Shown here: positions 52,180 through 63,604 of the stretch, in pieces | Layout: every line of letters starts with the position of its first letter | Position numbering within the stretch: position 1 is the first letter of the stretch | DNA from: Silurus meridionalis | Lineage: Eukaryota > Chordata > Actinopteri > Siluriformes > Siluridae | NCBI RefSeq assembly: GCF_014805685.1 | Contig: NC_060896.1 | Coordinates: 10,318,889-10,382,888, forward strand | Direction: 5' to 3' | Length of the DNA stretch: 64,000 nt | Made by a program: the position numbers and the translations under genes | Notes under the pieces: generated by a model | The model's input: the letters and a program-made list of their open reading frames with translations, nothing else | Databases searched by the model: none | Told to the model about the DNA's origin: nothing

Positions 52180-52400
52180 GTACACTGGCGAATTCATGCA
52201 GCTATCTAATCAGCCAATCAAACAAAAAACAGCAAATCAGCAAAAAACATGTAAGAGCTTCAGTTACTGTCAGAATGGGAAACAAGTGTAATCTCTTTGA
52301 CTTTAACCTTGACAAATTGGCTGGGTTTGGTTTAAAAAAAAACACAGATCTCCTGAAATTTTCACACACAACAGTCTCTAGACAGTTAAAAAATTAGGGA
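52180..52400 (+). mobile_element. Tc1-like element 5' fragment (family 2), plus orientation
   Basis: 'aagagcttcagttactgtca' and 'cacacacaacagtctctaga' mark the N-terminal transposase part in plus orientation. It ends near the A-rich tract at 52405. Confidence 0.75.
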
Positions 52401-52414
52401 GATAAAAAAAAAAT

Positions 52415-52580
52415 CACCTGGTCTTTTTCCACTCTTCAACTCTCCAGTTTGGGTGGATGCATGATTGTTGTGCATGCTGAGTTTTGCACCATTCTATGTA
52501 AATTCTAGTGACTGTTCTGTGTGAAATTGACAAGAGCTCAGTAGATTCTAATACCACCAGCCCCAACACCCATGCTTAAG
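52415..52580 (-). mobile_element. Tc1-like element fragment (family 2), minus orientation
   Basis: The reverse complement starts with the helix-turn-helix codons ('gcccctaccacc'-side near 52570) and continues into 'tggagagttgaagagtggaa', a mid-transposase segment, so an internal deletion is present. With the preceding plus-strand fragment it makes a head-to-head arrangement. Confidence 0.7.
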
Positions 52581-52751
52581 TACAGAACTAGCTTTAATAT
52601 TAGCCTCTTAAATTTAGACCTATAATTAGTCCTTTTAATTCACATTGTGTATAAAGAAACGAAAATATGTAACATTACAATACTCACACCTGCTGCTCTG
52701 TAGAAAGAGAGAAACATATTCTCTGTAACTTTTGTCACTGATGTACATTTG

Positions 52752-52985
52752 GTCTCAGTGTAAAGGTGCTTTATATTTGTCACATGTACCTTTCAGTGAA
52801 ATTCTTTCTTAGCATATACTAACGATGTTATGAAGCTGGTCAGCCATGTTACAGAACCCCTGGAGAAAAGGGGGTTAAAGACAATGCTCAAGGGCCCCAA
52901 GGGGGTCAGCTTGGCAATACCGGGGCTTGAAAGACCAACCTTCTGATCAGTAACCCAAACCCTCTACCACCTCTGTGATAAAAGG
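52752..52985 (-). mobile_element. tRNA-derived SINE (minus strand)
   Basis: On the minus strand the head has a tRNA-like 'gaggtggtagagggtttg' (A box) and 'tctttcaagccc' (B box), then 'ggggcccttgagcattgtct' and the tail 'tttcactgaaaggtacatgt' and 'gacaaat'. This order is that of a common fish SINE. Confidence 0.75.
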
Positions 52986-55091
52986 GATTTTTTTGTATTT
53001 TTATTATTCAATCATTTTAATGATAACTATTGTACTTTTACAGTATTTAAAAGCGATGAGACAGGTGATGTGATGTAATCAACTTAGAAGACTCAGCAAT
53101 TATCACGCCTCCGTTTTTTGTTCTATTCTGTATAACATTCTGTCATTATAGACATTAGGAGTTTAATGTCGTAATGATAGGGTGTAGTCTGTGTTCAAAG
53201 CAGAAATACTGTATATACAAAGCTAACCAAGCATAGAGCCCTGTGTTTTTCTAATTCACTACATCGCCTAGAAAGTGTGAATATATAAGAATGTCTGTGT
53301 AGGCACATTTATATACAGCATTTATGATGAATAAATAAGCGTCTTTCTGCATGCAGATGATCATTATTTCTCTGCATTTTTCTCAATAGGTCAAAGCAAC
53401 ATGTCTCAAGCGCACACGAATCTACACACCCACGCAAAGATACATATAGCCTCATGTATTCAGCAGCACTGTACACTAATTATGGGTCCCAGTACAGATG
53501 TCCAAAGCCGTTTGCCAACGATATGGGAAATGCACCATTAAATCTGGTTTACAGCAAATCAGAGCAATAAATAAATAAATAATTAAATAAATAAAGTCCA
53601 ACGCCAGAATGCTCCAATGAGGCCATTCGAATGTTACATTGAATGAATATATCAGTGCATCAGTCCCAATCTGACTGTGAAATGAAATCAATTATCTGAA
53701 AAACAACAATGAATATTATGCATTAGAGATTGTCACCATACGCCTTCCAAGTAATTATTTATAATCATGCAAATGTCCCCCTCAAACAAGAATCTTTACA
53801 CTTGTCATGTACTGGGAGTGTAGATTCTTGAGATACATATATTAAAACATGTTTATTATGATTTTCACATTTTTAAGTGGGACAAAAGCACTAAAAAAAG
53901 TAATCCTGCAGTATTTCTGATGTTTTCTGTCTCACGCACAGTCGCACTCTTCTCAGAGGACACCTTCTATTTAAACGCTTAAATACTACTAATTAGACCA
54001 CAGCATTTAAGAATTCTCAAGCATGATTGTTTAGAAGTTGTAGAATAATTTTGTATTACAGAACAGCCCTAATTATTGTATTGCAAGATAAAGTGCTCAA
54101 TTGTTCTATTTTTTTTTTTTTTGTTTTGTTTCAATAGGAACAGTTGAATCAGATAGATGCTAAATAAATAAATAAATAAATAAATAAATGTCTAATAATT
54201 ATGTTAAAGTGCCCTTGTAAAAATCACATGTTTCTTATGTTTTACAGAACAAACATTTTTATCCCCAACCTCATGTCACCTCACAACCTGATCTTATGTT
54301 AGAACTGGAGAATGTAAAAATTTTTCCATCACAAAACACCAAATAAAAAAGAACCTTGGGCTTATTAAATTTTAATAAGTTTCTCCAGGCAACTTTCGCC
54401 TGCCATAATTGCTTTGTGTATTTCTCCTATGGGAAGCCCTGCTCCTGTTTGTTATCAGCACACAGCCATTGAAGCTGCAGTCAATGAGATTCTTTCTGTC
54501 TCTGTCTCACTCTCTGATCCCTGCACCATTATAAAAAAATAAAAAAATAAAAAAATTAATTAATTAATAAAACAGCCACTCTCAACGGAATATTCCATCG
54601 CACTAATTATTATCAGTCGATATTCCCCGATTTAAAACTCATAACTTTCTAACCGCTGGAAAGATCCAAACATGGTTAGCTGGAAAATATAGTTCTCTTT
54701 CCTCCCATTTAATTCTAGATAGCATTTCCATATTACAGGAAATGAGCAGCTAGCAAGCAGAATTGATTTGAATTATGTCTCTGGTTGATGGATGTTGCTA
54801 CAAAGTCAATATTATTATTGTGCATGTGTAGCTCGATAGCAAAATTTCATAGCTCCCTGTTTGTTAACGATGGTGGATGGGTCCATTCCATATGCAAAAA
54901 AAGAATACAGACACAGAAGAAAACCTGGGTGCTACACAGCAGATATCACAGCATCCTCCATTACAAGTATTGGATGTCTCTATCATACATGCATACATTT
55001 CCAAAATAAAGGCAATTTTGGATTATGTTTAACTGGTAGATTTCCAATTCTTTCAGTCTAATATGTTTTCCCGCACTAGCATATGTATACA
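52986..55091. other. No gene seen; contains the duplicated segment and unique AT-rich sequence
   Basis: 53.59-53.77 kb is non-repetitive with several TAAT/ATTA words and may be conserved non-coding sequence. AAAT tetranucleotide runs occur at 53567-53595 and 54163-54190. Confidence 0.4.
53318..53503 (+). repeat. Duplicated segment, copy 1
   Basis: Shares an ordered series of blocks with 57924-58148: 'gcatttatgatga', 'aaataagcg', 'tgcagatgatcattatttct', 'aggtca-agc-acatgtctca' and 'acagat-tcca'. It does not look like a known transposon. Confidence 0.8.
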
Positions 55092-55914
55092 CTGAACACA
55101 ATCATAAATGCAACACTTGTTTTTGCCCCCATTTTTCATGAGATCTAACACTTTTTTATGTATACAAAAGGCCTATTTCTCTCAAATATTGTTCACAAAT
55201 CTGTCTAAATCTGTGTTAGTGAGCGCTTCTCCTTTGCCGAGATAATCCATCCACCTCACAGGTATGGCATATCAAGATGCTGATTAGACAGCATGATTAT
55301 TGCACAGGTGTGCCTTAGGCTGGCTACAATAAAAGCCCACTCTAAAATGTGCAGTTTAACCCCTCACAGCACAATGCCACAAATGTCGGAGGTTTAGTGG
55401 GAGCGTGCAATCGGCATGCTGACTGCAGGAATGTCCACCATAGCTGTTGCCTGTGAATTGAATGTTAATTTCTTTACCATAAGCCATCTCCAAAGGTGTT
55501 TCAGAGAATTTGGCAGTACATCCAACCGTCCTCACAACCGCAGACCACGTGTAACCACACTAGCCCGGGACCTCCACATTCAGCGTCTTCACCTCAAAGA
55601 TTGTCTGAAACCAGCCACCCAGGCAGCTGCTGCAACAATCAGTTTGGATAACGAAAGAAATTCTGCTCAAACAATCAGAAAGCATCCCAAGGAAGCTCAT
55701 CTGCATCAGCATCCTCCTCGAAACCCCCAATAAAGTAAAACATTTTAGAGGGCCATTTTACAGTGGGCTTTTATTGTGCCAGCCTAAGGCACACCTGTGC
55801 AATAATCATGCTGTCTAATTAGCATCTTGATATGCCACACCTGTGAGGTGGATGGATTATCTCGGCAAAGGAGAAGTTCTCACTAACACAGATTTAGACA
55901 GATTTGTGAACAAT
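55092..55914 (+). mobile_element. Internally deleted Tc1-like element with long terminal repeats (family 6)
   Basis: The left arm (55092-55350) begins 'cactgaacacaatcataaat'. Its inner 160 bases are repeated in inverted form at 55745-55914, including 'tgattagacagcatgattat' and 'tttgccgagataatccatcc'. Long terminal repeats of about 200 bases or more occur in several Tc1-like groups. The right arm stops at 55914 and lacks the outermost part, so the element is truncated there. Most of the transposase between the arms is deleted. Confidence 0.88.
55416..55733 (+). pseudogene. Tc1-type transposase N-terminal fragment
   Basis: The frame MLTAGMSTIAVACELNVNF is followed by HLQRCFREFGST and NRPHNRRPRVTT. 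These are the paired helix-turn-helix region and the GRPR-like linker of a Tc1 transposase (here RPRV). It ends with TIRKHPKEAHLHQH and then runs straight into the right terminal repeat. No catalytic domain is present, so it could at most bind DNA. Confidence 0.82.
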
Positions 55915-57840
55915 CATGACAGGAAGAAGAAAAAGATACAAATGTATTCCAAGCTATGTGTAAAAGTTTAATGAAATTCTGAAGTAATCATTTGTAAAAA
56001 CAACTCATTCTGACATAGAAGCACGGTACGCACAGTCCTCACCAGGAATACCGCAGAACACACTTTGATGCCTGGAGCCTTCAAAATCCTTTGAGATATC
56101 TGTTCATTTTTCCGTAAACAGGAAAATGCGTCTTTCCTGCCACTTCCGAGGTGCAGAAATTACACACCTTAGGGTAAGAGTGAGTGAGGGGGATATTAGG
56201 CTGCCTCAGCAATGCCAAGATGAGCCTTTAACATGGCAGTCGACAGATGTCAGACAGCAGAGGCTGTCATAACTAAAGGCTGAGATAGAGATGGATCTGC
56301 CAGCGCAGCACTCAAGTACAGAGATTTCACCTTTAAAAGAAAGCTTGGCTCATTCCCATTCGCACCTCAGGTTTACCCGTTCCTGTCCTCCCTCCTCTTT
56401 CTCAATCCCTCTGCCATGGCAACTAGCACCGCTTCCTGTTGGACACACACCTCCAGGACCTCTTAAAGTGCCTCAGCAGGGCTGGCATTCTTTCCTGGCA
56501 CAAAGTCTTCTGAGGGAAAGCAGCTTGATTCTCACAACCCACAGATGTACCAACACTGACCTCTGACTGCTCACAGGAGGCAAACATGATTGAGTATTTT
56601 TATGAAGAATCGAAAAAAAAACCTTGACATTCAAAGTCAGAAGGGAAAAAAGAAACAGAATTACGTACACAAATGTTATTTTCTTTCTCTCGTTTTATCC
56701 TTTTTTTGGTTATCTACTGAGAGTTAATTAAACAATAAAAATGCATTTGTGATAAGCAGACTAACAAAGATAAGCTCAGGCTGTTGTTTCTGGTATGAGG
56801 AAAAAGTAAATCAATTTTCAGCCACACAAAAGACTTGTCACACTCTTCAATTCAGATGTAAATTTAAAAAAACAAAAAAAAAAAAAAGAGGAGAGCATTT
56901 CATTTCTTTGGACATACTGAAATATGGAGTTTTATTATTTTTATAGCCACTCGGTTAAAGCGTAGCAGTGCGTCCACAATGCTACAGTATGTGGAAAATT
57001 TTTTTTTCCACAAACCAACACTACTACTGTTTTGAGGAGAGCTGTGAGACTCATGCATTTAATTCATTCGCATGAAAAAATGTTTTTCTCTCCCTTTGTT
57101 GCAGAGCCGTGAATTTCTTAGAAACTGCTACATTTTTTCCACACACATTTCTATAACCTGTACAGTATGTACAGTATATAAAAGCTTGATTTCATCACAT
57201 AATTGTAAAGGATGTAGCGAGACATCCCTGTTTGGGTTTGACGAAATCTTTCAATAAAACAAACTTCAGAAAGCATCTACAAGAAGCAAAGCTCTGGTCG
57301 TTCAACACAATGTTGCATTTCTTTCATTTTATTTTTTTTTCTTTCGTTTTTTCTCTCAGGGTCACATACTGTTTCTCACTGCACAAACACTTCTTTAAAG
57401 ACTATACAGCAGCAGATCTATCAGAGATAACCTTTATTTTACACCATAGTTTGCAGCATATCGTATTTCACAATAACAGGAAGAAATATACAGAATAACA
57501 ATATTATGATAAATCTTTTAATATAAAAGTGAGTCATTCATGTTCCTAGGCAATCCTTCTGGTATTTTTATACAGGATAAATCAGGAGATTTAGAAGTCA
57601 GATAAGCGATGAAGATGAATGCATGTGCAGGTTGAGCTCTATTTAAATAATCAGCCCAACAATCCAAAAGCCATCCAAAAAGTCAAAGTCAGAGAAAAAG
57701 AAAAAGTCAACTATTGTGGGAAAACAAACGAAATCCAAAGAAGCAAAGAACAAACAAAACAAAGTCAAGACCGGGAACACAATTACTCTATGAGGAAAAT
57801 AACTACTTGGAAAAAAGGGTGACTAGGACAAGACCTAGCA

Positions 57841-57841
<1 letters not shown>
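55915..57841. other. No gene seen; unique and AT-rich sequence
   Basis: 56.0-56.57 kb is of balanced composition and non-repetitive; the plus frame 56291-56566 has no recognisable domain. The rest is AT-rich. Confidence 0.4.
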
Positions 57842-57902
<61 letters not shown>

Positions 57903-57923
57903 ATGTGTGTTTGTGTGTGTGTG
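57842..57923. repeat. (GT)n microsatellite
   Basis: About 38 GT units with minor interruptions, directly next to duplicated segment copy 2. Confidence 0.96.
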
Positions 57924-58026
57924 GCATTTATGATGAAAAAATAAGCGCCTTTAGTCCTGCAGATGATCATTATTTCTTTCAACAGGTCAGAGCGACATGT
58001 CTCAGGCAGGCACACATAAATCCACC

Positions 58027-58091
<65 letters not shown>

Positions 58092-58148
58092 CCTCAAATA
58101 ATCAACAGCATTGTACTGTACAACAATTATTCCACTACAGATATCCAC
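57924..58148 (+). repeat. Duplicated segment, copy 2
   Basis: Same orientation and block order as 53318-53503, but with a CA expansion (58036-58088) where copy 1 has a short CA-rich stretch. Confidence 0.8.
58036..58088. repeat. (CA)n microsatellite inside duplicated segment copy 2
   Basis: About 26 CA units; the corresponding place in copy 1 has only an unexpanded ACACACCCACGCA-like stretch. Confidence 0.96.
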
Positions 58149-59430
58149 TAGTGACATGGTTTCTGGCCACATTACTACCCAGCAGTGATTTCTGAGAGTG
58201 GTGGGACTTATTTCTGAGAGTGGTGGGGTTAACTGTTACTGCATCTTTTTGTTTTTTGTTTTTTTAATAACTAACCCTACCACTATCCTGCCATGAATAA
58301 TGGAAAAACCCATAAACGCCAACACTGTCAACCTCAGCTACATCAAACTTAACCCTAGTGCCTGCTAACAGTATTTCCTAATGTACACAGCAGAACAGTA
58401 TCATAACAATAAAATAAAACAAACTCAAAATCCAACTCAAACAACATAAAACTGACCTGGCAATTACTGTGGAACAACTTGAGCTTCTTATTGAACAGCT
58501 CACACTAACATTAAGATAGAAATCACCTCCAAATCTTTCTATTTGCACAATATGCTGATCCTGCTTTTAAGAAGCATTTATTGTTTTATTCATTTAAAAA
58601 AAAAAAAAATCTATTCTTCAGACAAACTACCTGCCCTTAACCGTGAAAGCCGACGCCTGTCAGTCTACCATGCACCATTGATTGGCCTACTGTAGTTCAC
58701 CGCACTGAATCTATGTGTGCTTGATGATCAGACTTCACATTTGCCAACCAAAATGCCAACCGACGGCTCTGCAGTGGAGAAATACAGCCGCATAAGCAAC
58801 TGAAACCCAGATGGCCTGAAGAAATGTACTTAGTATTTATGTCCTGGGGAATTCCACAGCCTTTTATCAAGAGTTAGTCGTTTTGGTCTGCCAAATGTTC
58901 TTTGAAAAATGGATAATTATAAATAGTAAAGTGAAAGTCTCAGTCTTTACACTGAATGACTGAAGTCAAACTAAAGACTTAATATGACTAACTCAGGCTG
59001 CTAAAATAGACTCCATTGTCTGTAACCATCCATTATGACTGAAACATAAGTTATAGACAATGGACAATTGACTCTACATTAGCTTGTCAGCATATAGCAC
59101 TTTTAAGACTCCAGGCAGCACTAAGTCAATCAATGCATAGACAACACAGTCAATAAGACAGTGAATAAGTTGTCTTCCATTACGACTGTAAAATTAATTA
59201 ATGCTTTTCCCAGCACTCTAAAACATCTTGTGAATAAAACCACATCCTTTATACTACAATAATTATTCTAATAAGTATATGGACCTTTGACAAATGAAAA
59301 GCCTTATAATGGCCAGAATCTGCTGCTTTACTTTAGAAGTTCACTTATTATTAATTTTGGGGAAAGTTTGCTGAATTGTTTTACACACGTGGGTAACTTG
59401 ATTTTCTAAGCGGATATTATACAGTCATCA
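58149..59430. other. No gene seen
   Basis: Contains a short tandem duplication 'tttctgagagtggtggg' at 58189-58227. Otherwise unique sequence. Confidence 0.4.
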
Positions 59431-59540
59431 GAATCAAAATCTTTATTAGCCAAATATACTGAAGCATACAAGGAATTTGTTTTATGGTTTAGTGCAAACC
59501 AGCAGCACACATTTAACATACAGGTACTGCACAGTTTTTA
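59431..59540. mobile_element. Retroposon-like 3' fragment (unassigned)
   Basis: 'cagaatcaaaatctttatta' and 'catacaaggaatttgtttta' resemble a widespread fish retroposon end. Family not assigned. Confidence 0.5.
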
Positions 59541-59930
59541 AAATTCTTAAAATGCTTCTCTTATTAGTTCTCCTTAAGTCATTAAGATGTTCGAACACTA
59601 AGAGATAAACAAACCAGAATATGAAATTTCGGGTATGCCAAAAATGTTTTGTTTTTTTTTTTCTTTTGAAGATTTATTGCCAGAAATGTTCGTTTCTTAA
59701 TGACTAAATAGATTTAAAAGGCTAAAAGGAACTAATGAAAAAGAGGAAAATCTAGCATCTTGTGTTGAGTTTCAAATTCCTTGATAAGTCTAAGCAAAGG
59801 TCTGTGCCATTCTCTGTGTTTTAAACCCCCTCCTACTTTTTCACTAGTTAATCTTTTAGGCCCTGATTTACATTACTCTGGGTCATAAAATAATGTAAAT
59901 TAACCTTGAGTAGTACATCATCTCTAAAAT

Positions 59931-60335
59931 ACACTATACGCACAAACGTTTGTGGACACCCAACCATAAGGATTTTAAGTCCTTTTTGAGATTCCCATTC
60001 CACAAGTAGTCCCCCATTTGCTGTTATAATAACCTCCACTTATCCGAAAAGATGTTCTACTAAATTTTGGAGTGCAGTTCTGGAGATTTGTGCAGTCGTT
60101 GTTGTTATTCATCCCAAATGTGTTTAATAGGGATGAAGTCAGAGCTCTACAGCAGGCCACTTACGATCTTTCACTGCAATCCATGTAAAACATATCTTCA
60201 TGGAGCTGGCTTTGTGCACAGGGGCATTGTTATGCTGGAACAGATTTGGGTCTCCTAGTTCAAATGAAGGGAATATTTTATGCTACTTCATTCAAAGACA
60301 CCCTAACTGTGTGCCTCCATATTTTGGTTCTACCT
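59931..60335 (-). mobile_element. Degraded Tc1-like element (family 1)
   Basis: It begins 'atacactatacgcacaaacg' and carries in order 'ctgttataataacctccact', 'gatgaagtcagagctctaca' (decayed DLNP motif on the minus strand) and 'cttcatggagctggctttgt'. It is the best preserved of the family 1 copies here, yet without an open frame. Confidence 0.78.
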
Positions 60336-60458
60336 ACAGTGTGGGAAGAAACACATCTGGCTGAAAAATGTATATGAAAATTCAAATTTTCACTCTAACA
60401 TCATACCATTCATCATATCTTAATTTATATTTCACTACAAATTAAAAGTGCACGTTAA

Positions 60459-60550
<92 letters not shown>

Positions 60551-61466
60551 CTCATCTGCCTATTCAACTCACTAGTTTCCTGTTAACCCTCATTAACTTT
60601 TATGTGTTTATCATTCCAGTGTGCATTCCTCAATTGTGATTTTTCCATTCGTTATTCTTCTTTGCTGACTTTTTTCTTCTGATCTATGTGTCGATTTTGA
60701 TTACCCTGCATTACTCCGTCAGACATTCAACCCTTGTTTGTTTTTGTAGCCCCTAAGTCTGTCTTGTTGATTTGGACTGCTAATAAAGCGACTTGCAAAT
60801 TATATTCATCTGCCTGCACCTCAGGACACCATCTCAGGAACAAACTATTTTATTTAATTTTTCTAAATATCATGGTTTGTAACCAGAATTAAAATGAGCA
60901 CATCACAGTAATCAAATCTACTTTCATAAATTAGCATATTTGAATTCCAAATTATTACAATCTATTGTTTTTTTTTTTTTAGAAACCTGGATGGTAAACA
61001 CCAGGTGAATCAGTGCTACAATAGAAATTATGTACTGTATAGCTAACAATAAAACATACTCTTAGATATATTTTATTTATCTTTCTCATGCAGCATTTTT
61101 ATTGCCTCATTAAATCTTATTCCTTATTACCTATGACTTGTTATTATTACTACCCCTAGAGCTGCTTATATATATTACACACGACTACTGGACTCAAACC
61201 TTTCATCATAGACACTGTCTTTAGTTATTTAAGTATTCAAGAAGGTTCCGATGATCTTCCAGTGTCCACATTGATTCCCTCCCACCTATCAATAACATTC
61301 AGGTAGGTAAACTTTTTTAACTTATTGGTTATTAAATGGCCAGTGATAAGCTAAGCTCCGGATGGACCGTGAACAGTGCATTAAAGTGTTTACACATATA
61401 AGAATAAATAATGTGCCGTTTTGCAAAAAAAGGACTTCTCAGGGGGATGTTTGGGAGAAGTTTGTG
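60336..61466. other. No gene seen; microsatellite and AT-rich sequence
   Basis: A CT/CA repeat and AT-rich sequence; 60.64-60.84 kb may be a repeat-element end but is unassigned. Confidence 0.4.
60461..60546. repeat. (CT)n(CA)n compound microsatellite
   Basis: About 26 CT units passing into about 16 CA units. Confidence 0.96.
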
Positions 61467-61477
61467 CTTCTATGGTT

Positions 61478-62190
61478 CTTCTTTTTCTTTCATCTTCTCC
61501 CATTAGGGGTCTCCACAGCGGATCATCCGTCTCCATACCCCCCTGTCCTCTACATCTGCCTCTTTCACACCAACTACCTGCATGTCTTCCCTCACCACAT
61601 CCATAAACCTCCTCCTTGGCCTTCCTCTTTTCCTCCTTCCTGGTGGCTCCATCCTCAGCATTCTCCTACCAATATACCCCATGTCCCTCCTCTGTACATG
61701 TCCAAACCATCTCAATCTCACCTCCCTCACCTTGTCTCCAAAACGTCCTACATGCGCGGTCCCTCTAATAAACTTATTTCTAATCCTGTCCATCCTCGTC
61801 ACTCCCAACGAAAACCTTAACATCTTCAGCTCTGCTACCTCCAGCTCCACCTCCTGTCTTTTACTCAATACCACTGTCTCTAAACCATACAACATCGCAG
61901 GTCTCACCACAGTCCTATAAACTTGACCCTTTCACTCTTGCAGAGTCTTCTATCACAAATCACTCCTGTCACTCTTCTACACTCACTCCACCCTGCCTGA
62001 ACACATCCACCTTCTCCACCTCTTCTCCCTGCAACTGCACCACTGCACTGCCCTCCCTCTTATTCATACACATGTACTCTGATTTAATCCCACTGATTTT
62101 CATTTCACTTCTCTCCAGCACGTATCTCCAGCTCTCCAGGCTCTTCTCAACCTGCTCCCTACTCTCACCACAAATCACAATATCTGGGTC
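61478..62190 (-). mobile_element. RTE-like LINE, copy C (5'-truncated, with target duplication)
   Basis: The minus-strand 3' end of the LINE is followed by a short tail without poly-A. An 11-base direct repeat, CTTCTATGGTT, flanks it at 61467-61477 and 62191-62201. The body matches copies A and B; truncation lies near 62184, just upstream of the RT motif C region. Confidence 0.88.
61503..61910 (-). pseudogene. Intact C-terminal frame of the LINE polyprotein, copy C
   Basis: 135 codons are open, from MVRPAMLYGLETV to the stop after MIRCGDP. Recognisable blocks are the post-RT 'YGLETVVLSKRQE', 'MDRIRNKFIRGTAHVGRFG', 'RWFGHVQRRDMGYIGRRMLR' and 'GRPRRRF'. This C-terminal region follows the RT in RTE-like elements; its role is not clear. 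The RT catalytic core is missing, so the copy is inert although this part lacks stops. Confidence 0.82.
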
Positions 62191-62649
62191 CTTCTATGGT
62201 TATTTGTGGAATTTGCCAACACTATTGCTAACACTGCTCATAAAATCTTTAACATACTGGTGCTTAATTGAGAATTATTTTTTAATTATGTGAAGGTTGT
62301 GAACATGAAGAGGTGTTAAGTAATGTTGAAGATGTGAAGAGGTGTCAAATATTTCTCACACACACAAACACACACACAAATCAGGCAAAAAAATTGCCAC
62401 TGTAAAACCATGAGATATCAGAATAACTAAATGTGTGAGTGTATAAGTGTGGAATTATTGTAAACACCTAGCCCATTGTCTTGCACGGTTTCAAAAATAC
62501 TTTTTTTTTTCTGATTTGTCTCATGCTAAACATTAACACATTCAAGGCTGCCATGTTTTCGAGTAATTTCGGCTATAATTGTAAAGTGTTCCTGTTGTAC
62601 AACTGTTATTCAAATTAATAGCCGAGCCTTGAATACCGAGTGCTCATTA

Positions 62650-62890
62650 AAATGGATAAGTTTAGCTTTGACCTTTCAGGCAGCAGAGATTCTGCAGATT
62701 CCTCTCTGATGCGCGCCGAGTGTGCATTAATTTGAGGCGCCGAACTTCGGACGCAGGAGGCCATTAATTCCGACAGTTTGGGTGCACATGGTAAATGCTA
62801 CTCTTCTAAATTCTCCTTCAAAGCCACAATTAAAGAGATCATGCTACTAATTGATGAACACGCCCGAGTGAAAGAACGGATTTAAATGAA
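62650..62890. promoter_or_regulatory. Candidate conserved non-coding element (unproven)
   Basis: GC-richer than its surroundings, non-repetitive, with several homeodomain-type cores (cattaattt, ccattaattcc, ctactaattgatg). Inference from sequence style only. Confidence 0.25.
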
Positions 62891-63515
62891 GCATCGTTGG
62901 TTATTTTTTTTCCTGCAGTGTTTTAAATGATGCTCATGAGTCCTAGCAGATGTATTCGGGTTTGAAATGTAAATTCCTCTTGTAAGTAGGTTAGGGAGTG
63001 GGGAAGGGTGCGTCAAGAAAATATCCCACTAAAGTAATCCAGCGTAAGTCAAGCTGCTGGCTTTTGTACAGCCTGCTTCGCATATTAATGTCTCAGCCAT
63101 GGGTGTCCGATCTTATCCACAAAGTGGTGGTGTGGGTGCACGTTCTCATTCCAATCAAGCAGGAGCCACATCTGATTCCATCTACGCAATTAGTTGGGCC
63201 TGGCTTTCAATAGTCTATCAGGTTGGAATGAAAACCTGCACACATACCAGATTGGACAGCCCTTTTGGTCTGGACCAATGTCTTAGTAGTATTTGTGCCC
63301 TAACCCTCATTCTTCATGTCTATATTAGTTGTGTATAACACTCTAAATTGACAAATTCCCTACTCACAATTCCTACCTAAAATTATTTCCCATTTATGTT
63401 TCATGCGCAAAAATGGAAGCAAAACCTTTAACCGTGGTTTTATCTAATCCTGTCATACAGTACATGGCCTGCTATTACAGAAAGGTATGTCAAGACCCAT
63501 TAATATACTGCTTGA

Positions 63516-63604
63516 ATGGAAGGAAGGAGGGAAGGAAGGAAGGAAGGAAGGAAGGAAGGAAGGAAGGAAGGAAGGAAGGAAGGAAGGAAGGAAGGAAGGA
63601 AGGA
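63516..63604. repeat. (GGAA)n tetranucleotide repeat
   Basis: About 22 GGAA units; GGAA is the core of ETS-factor sites, and such arrays can bind ETS proteins. Confidence 0.96.
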
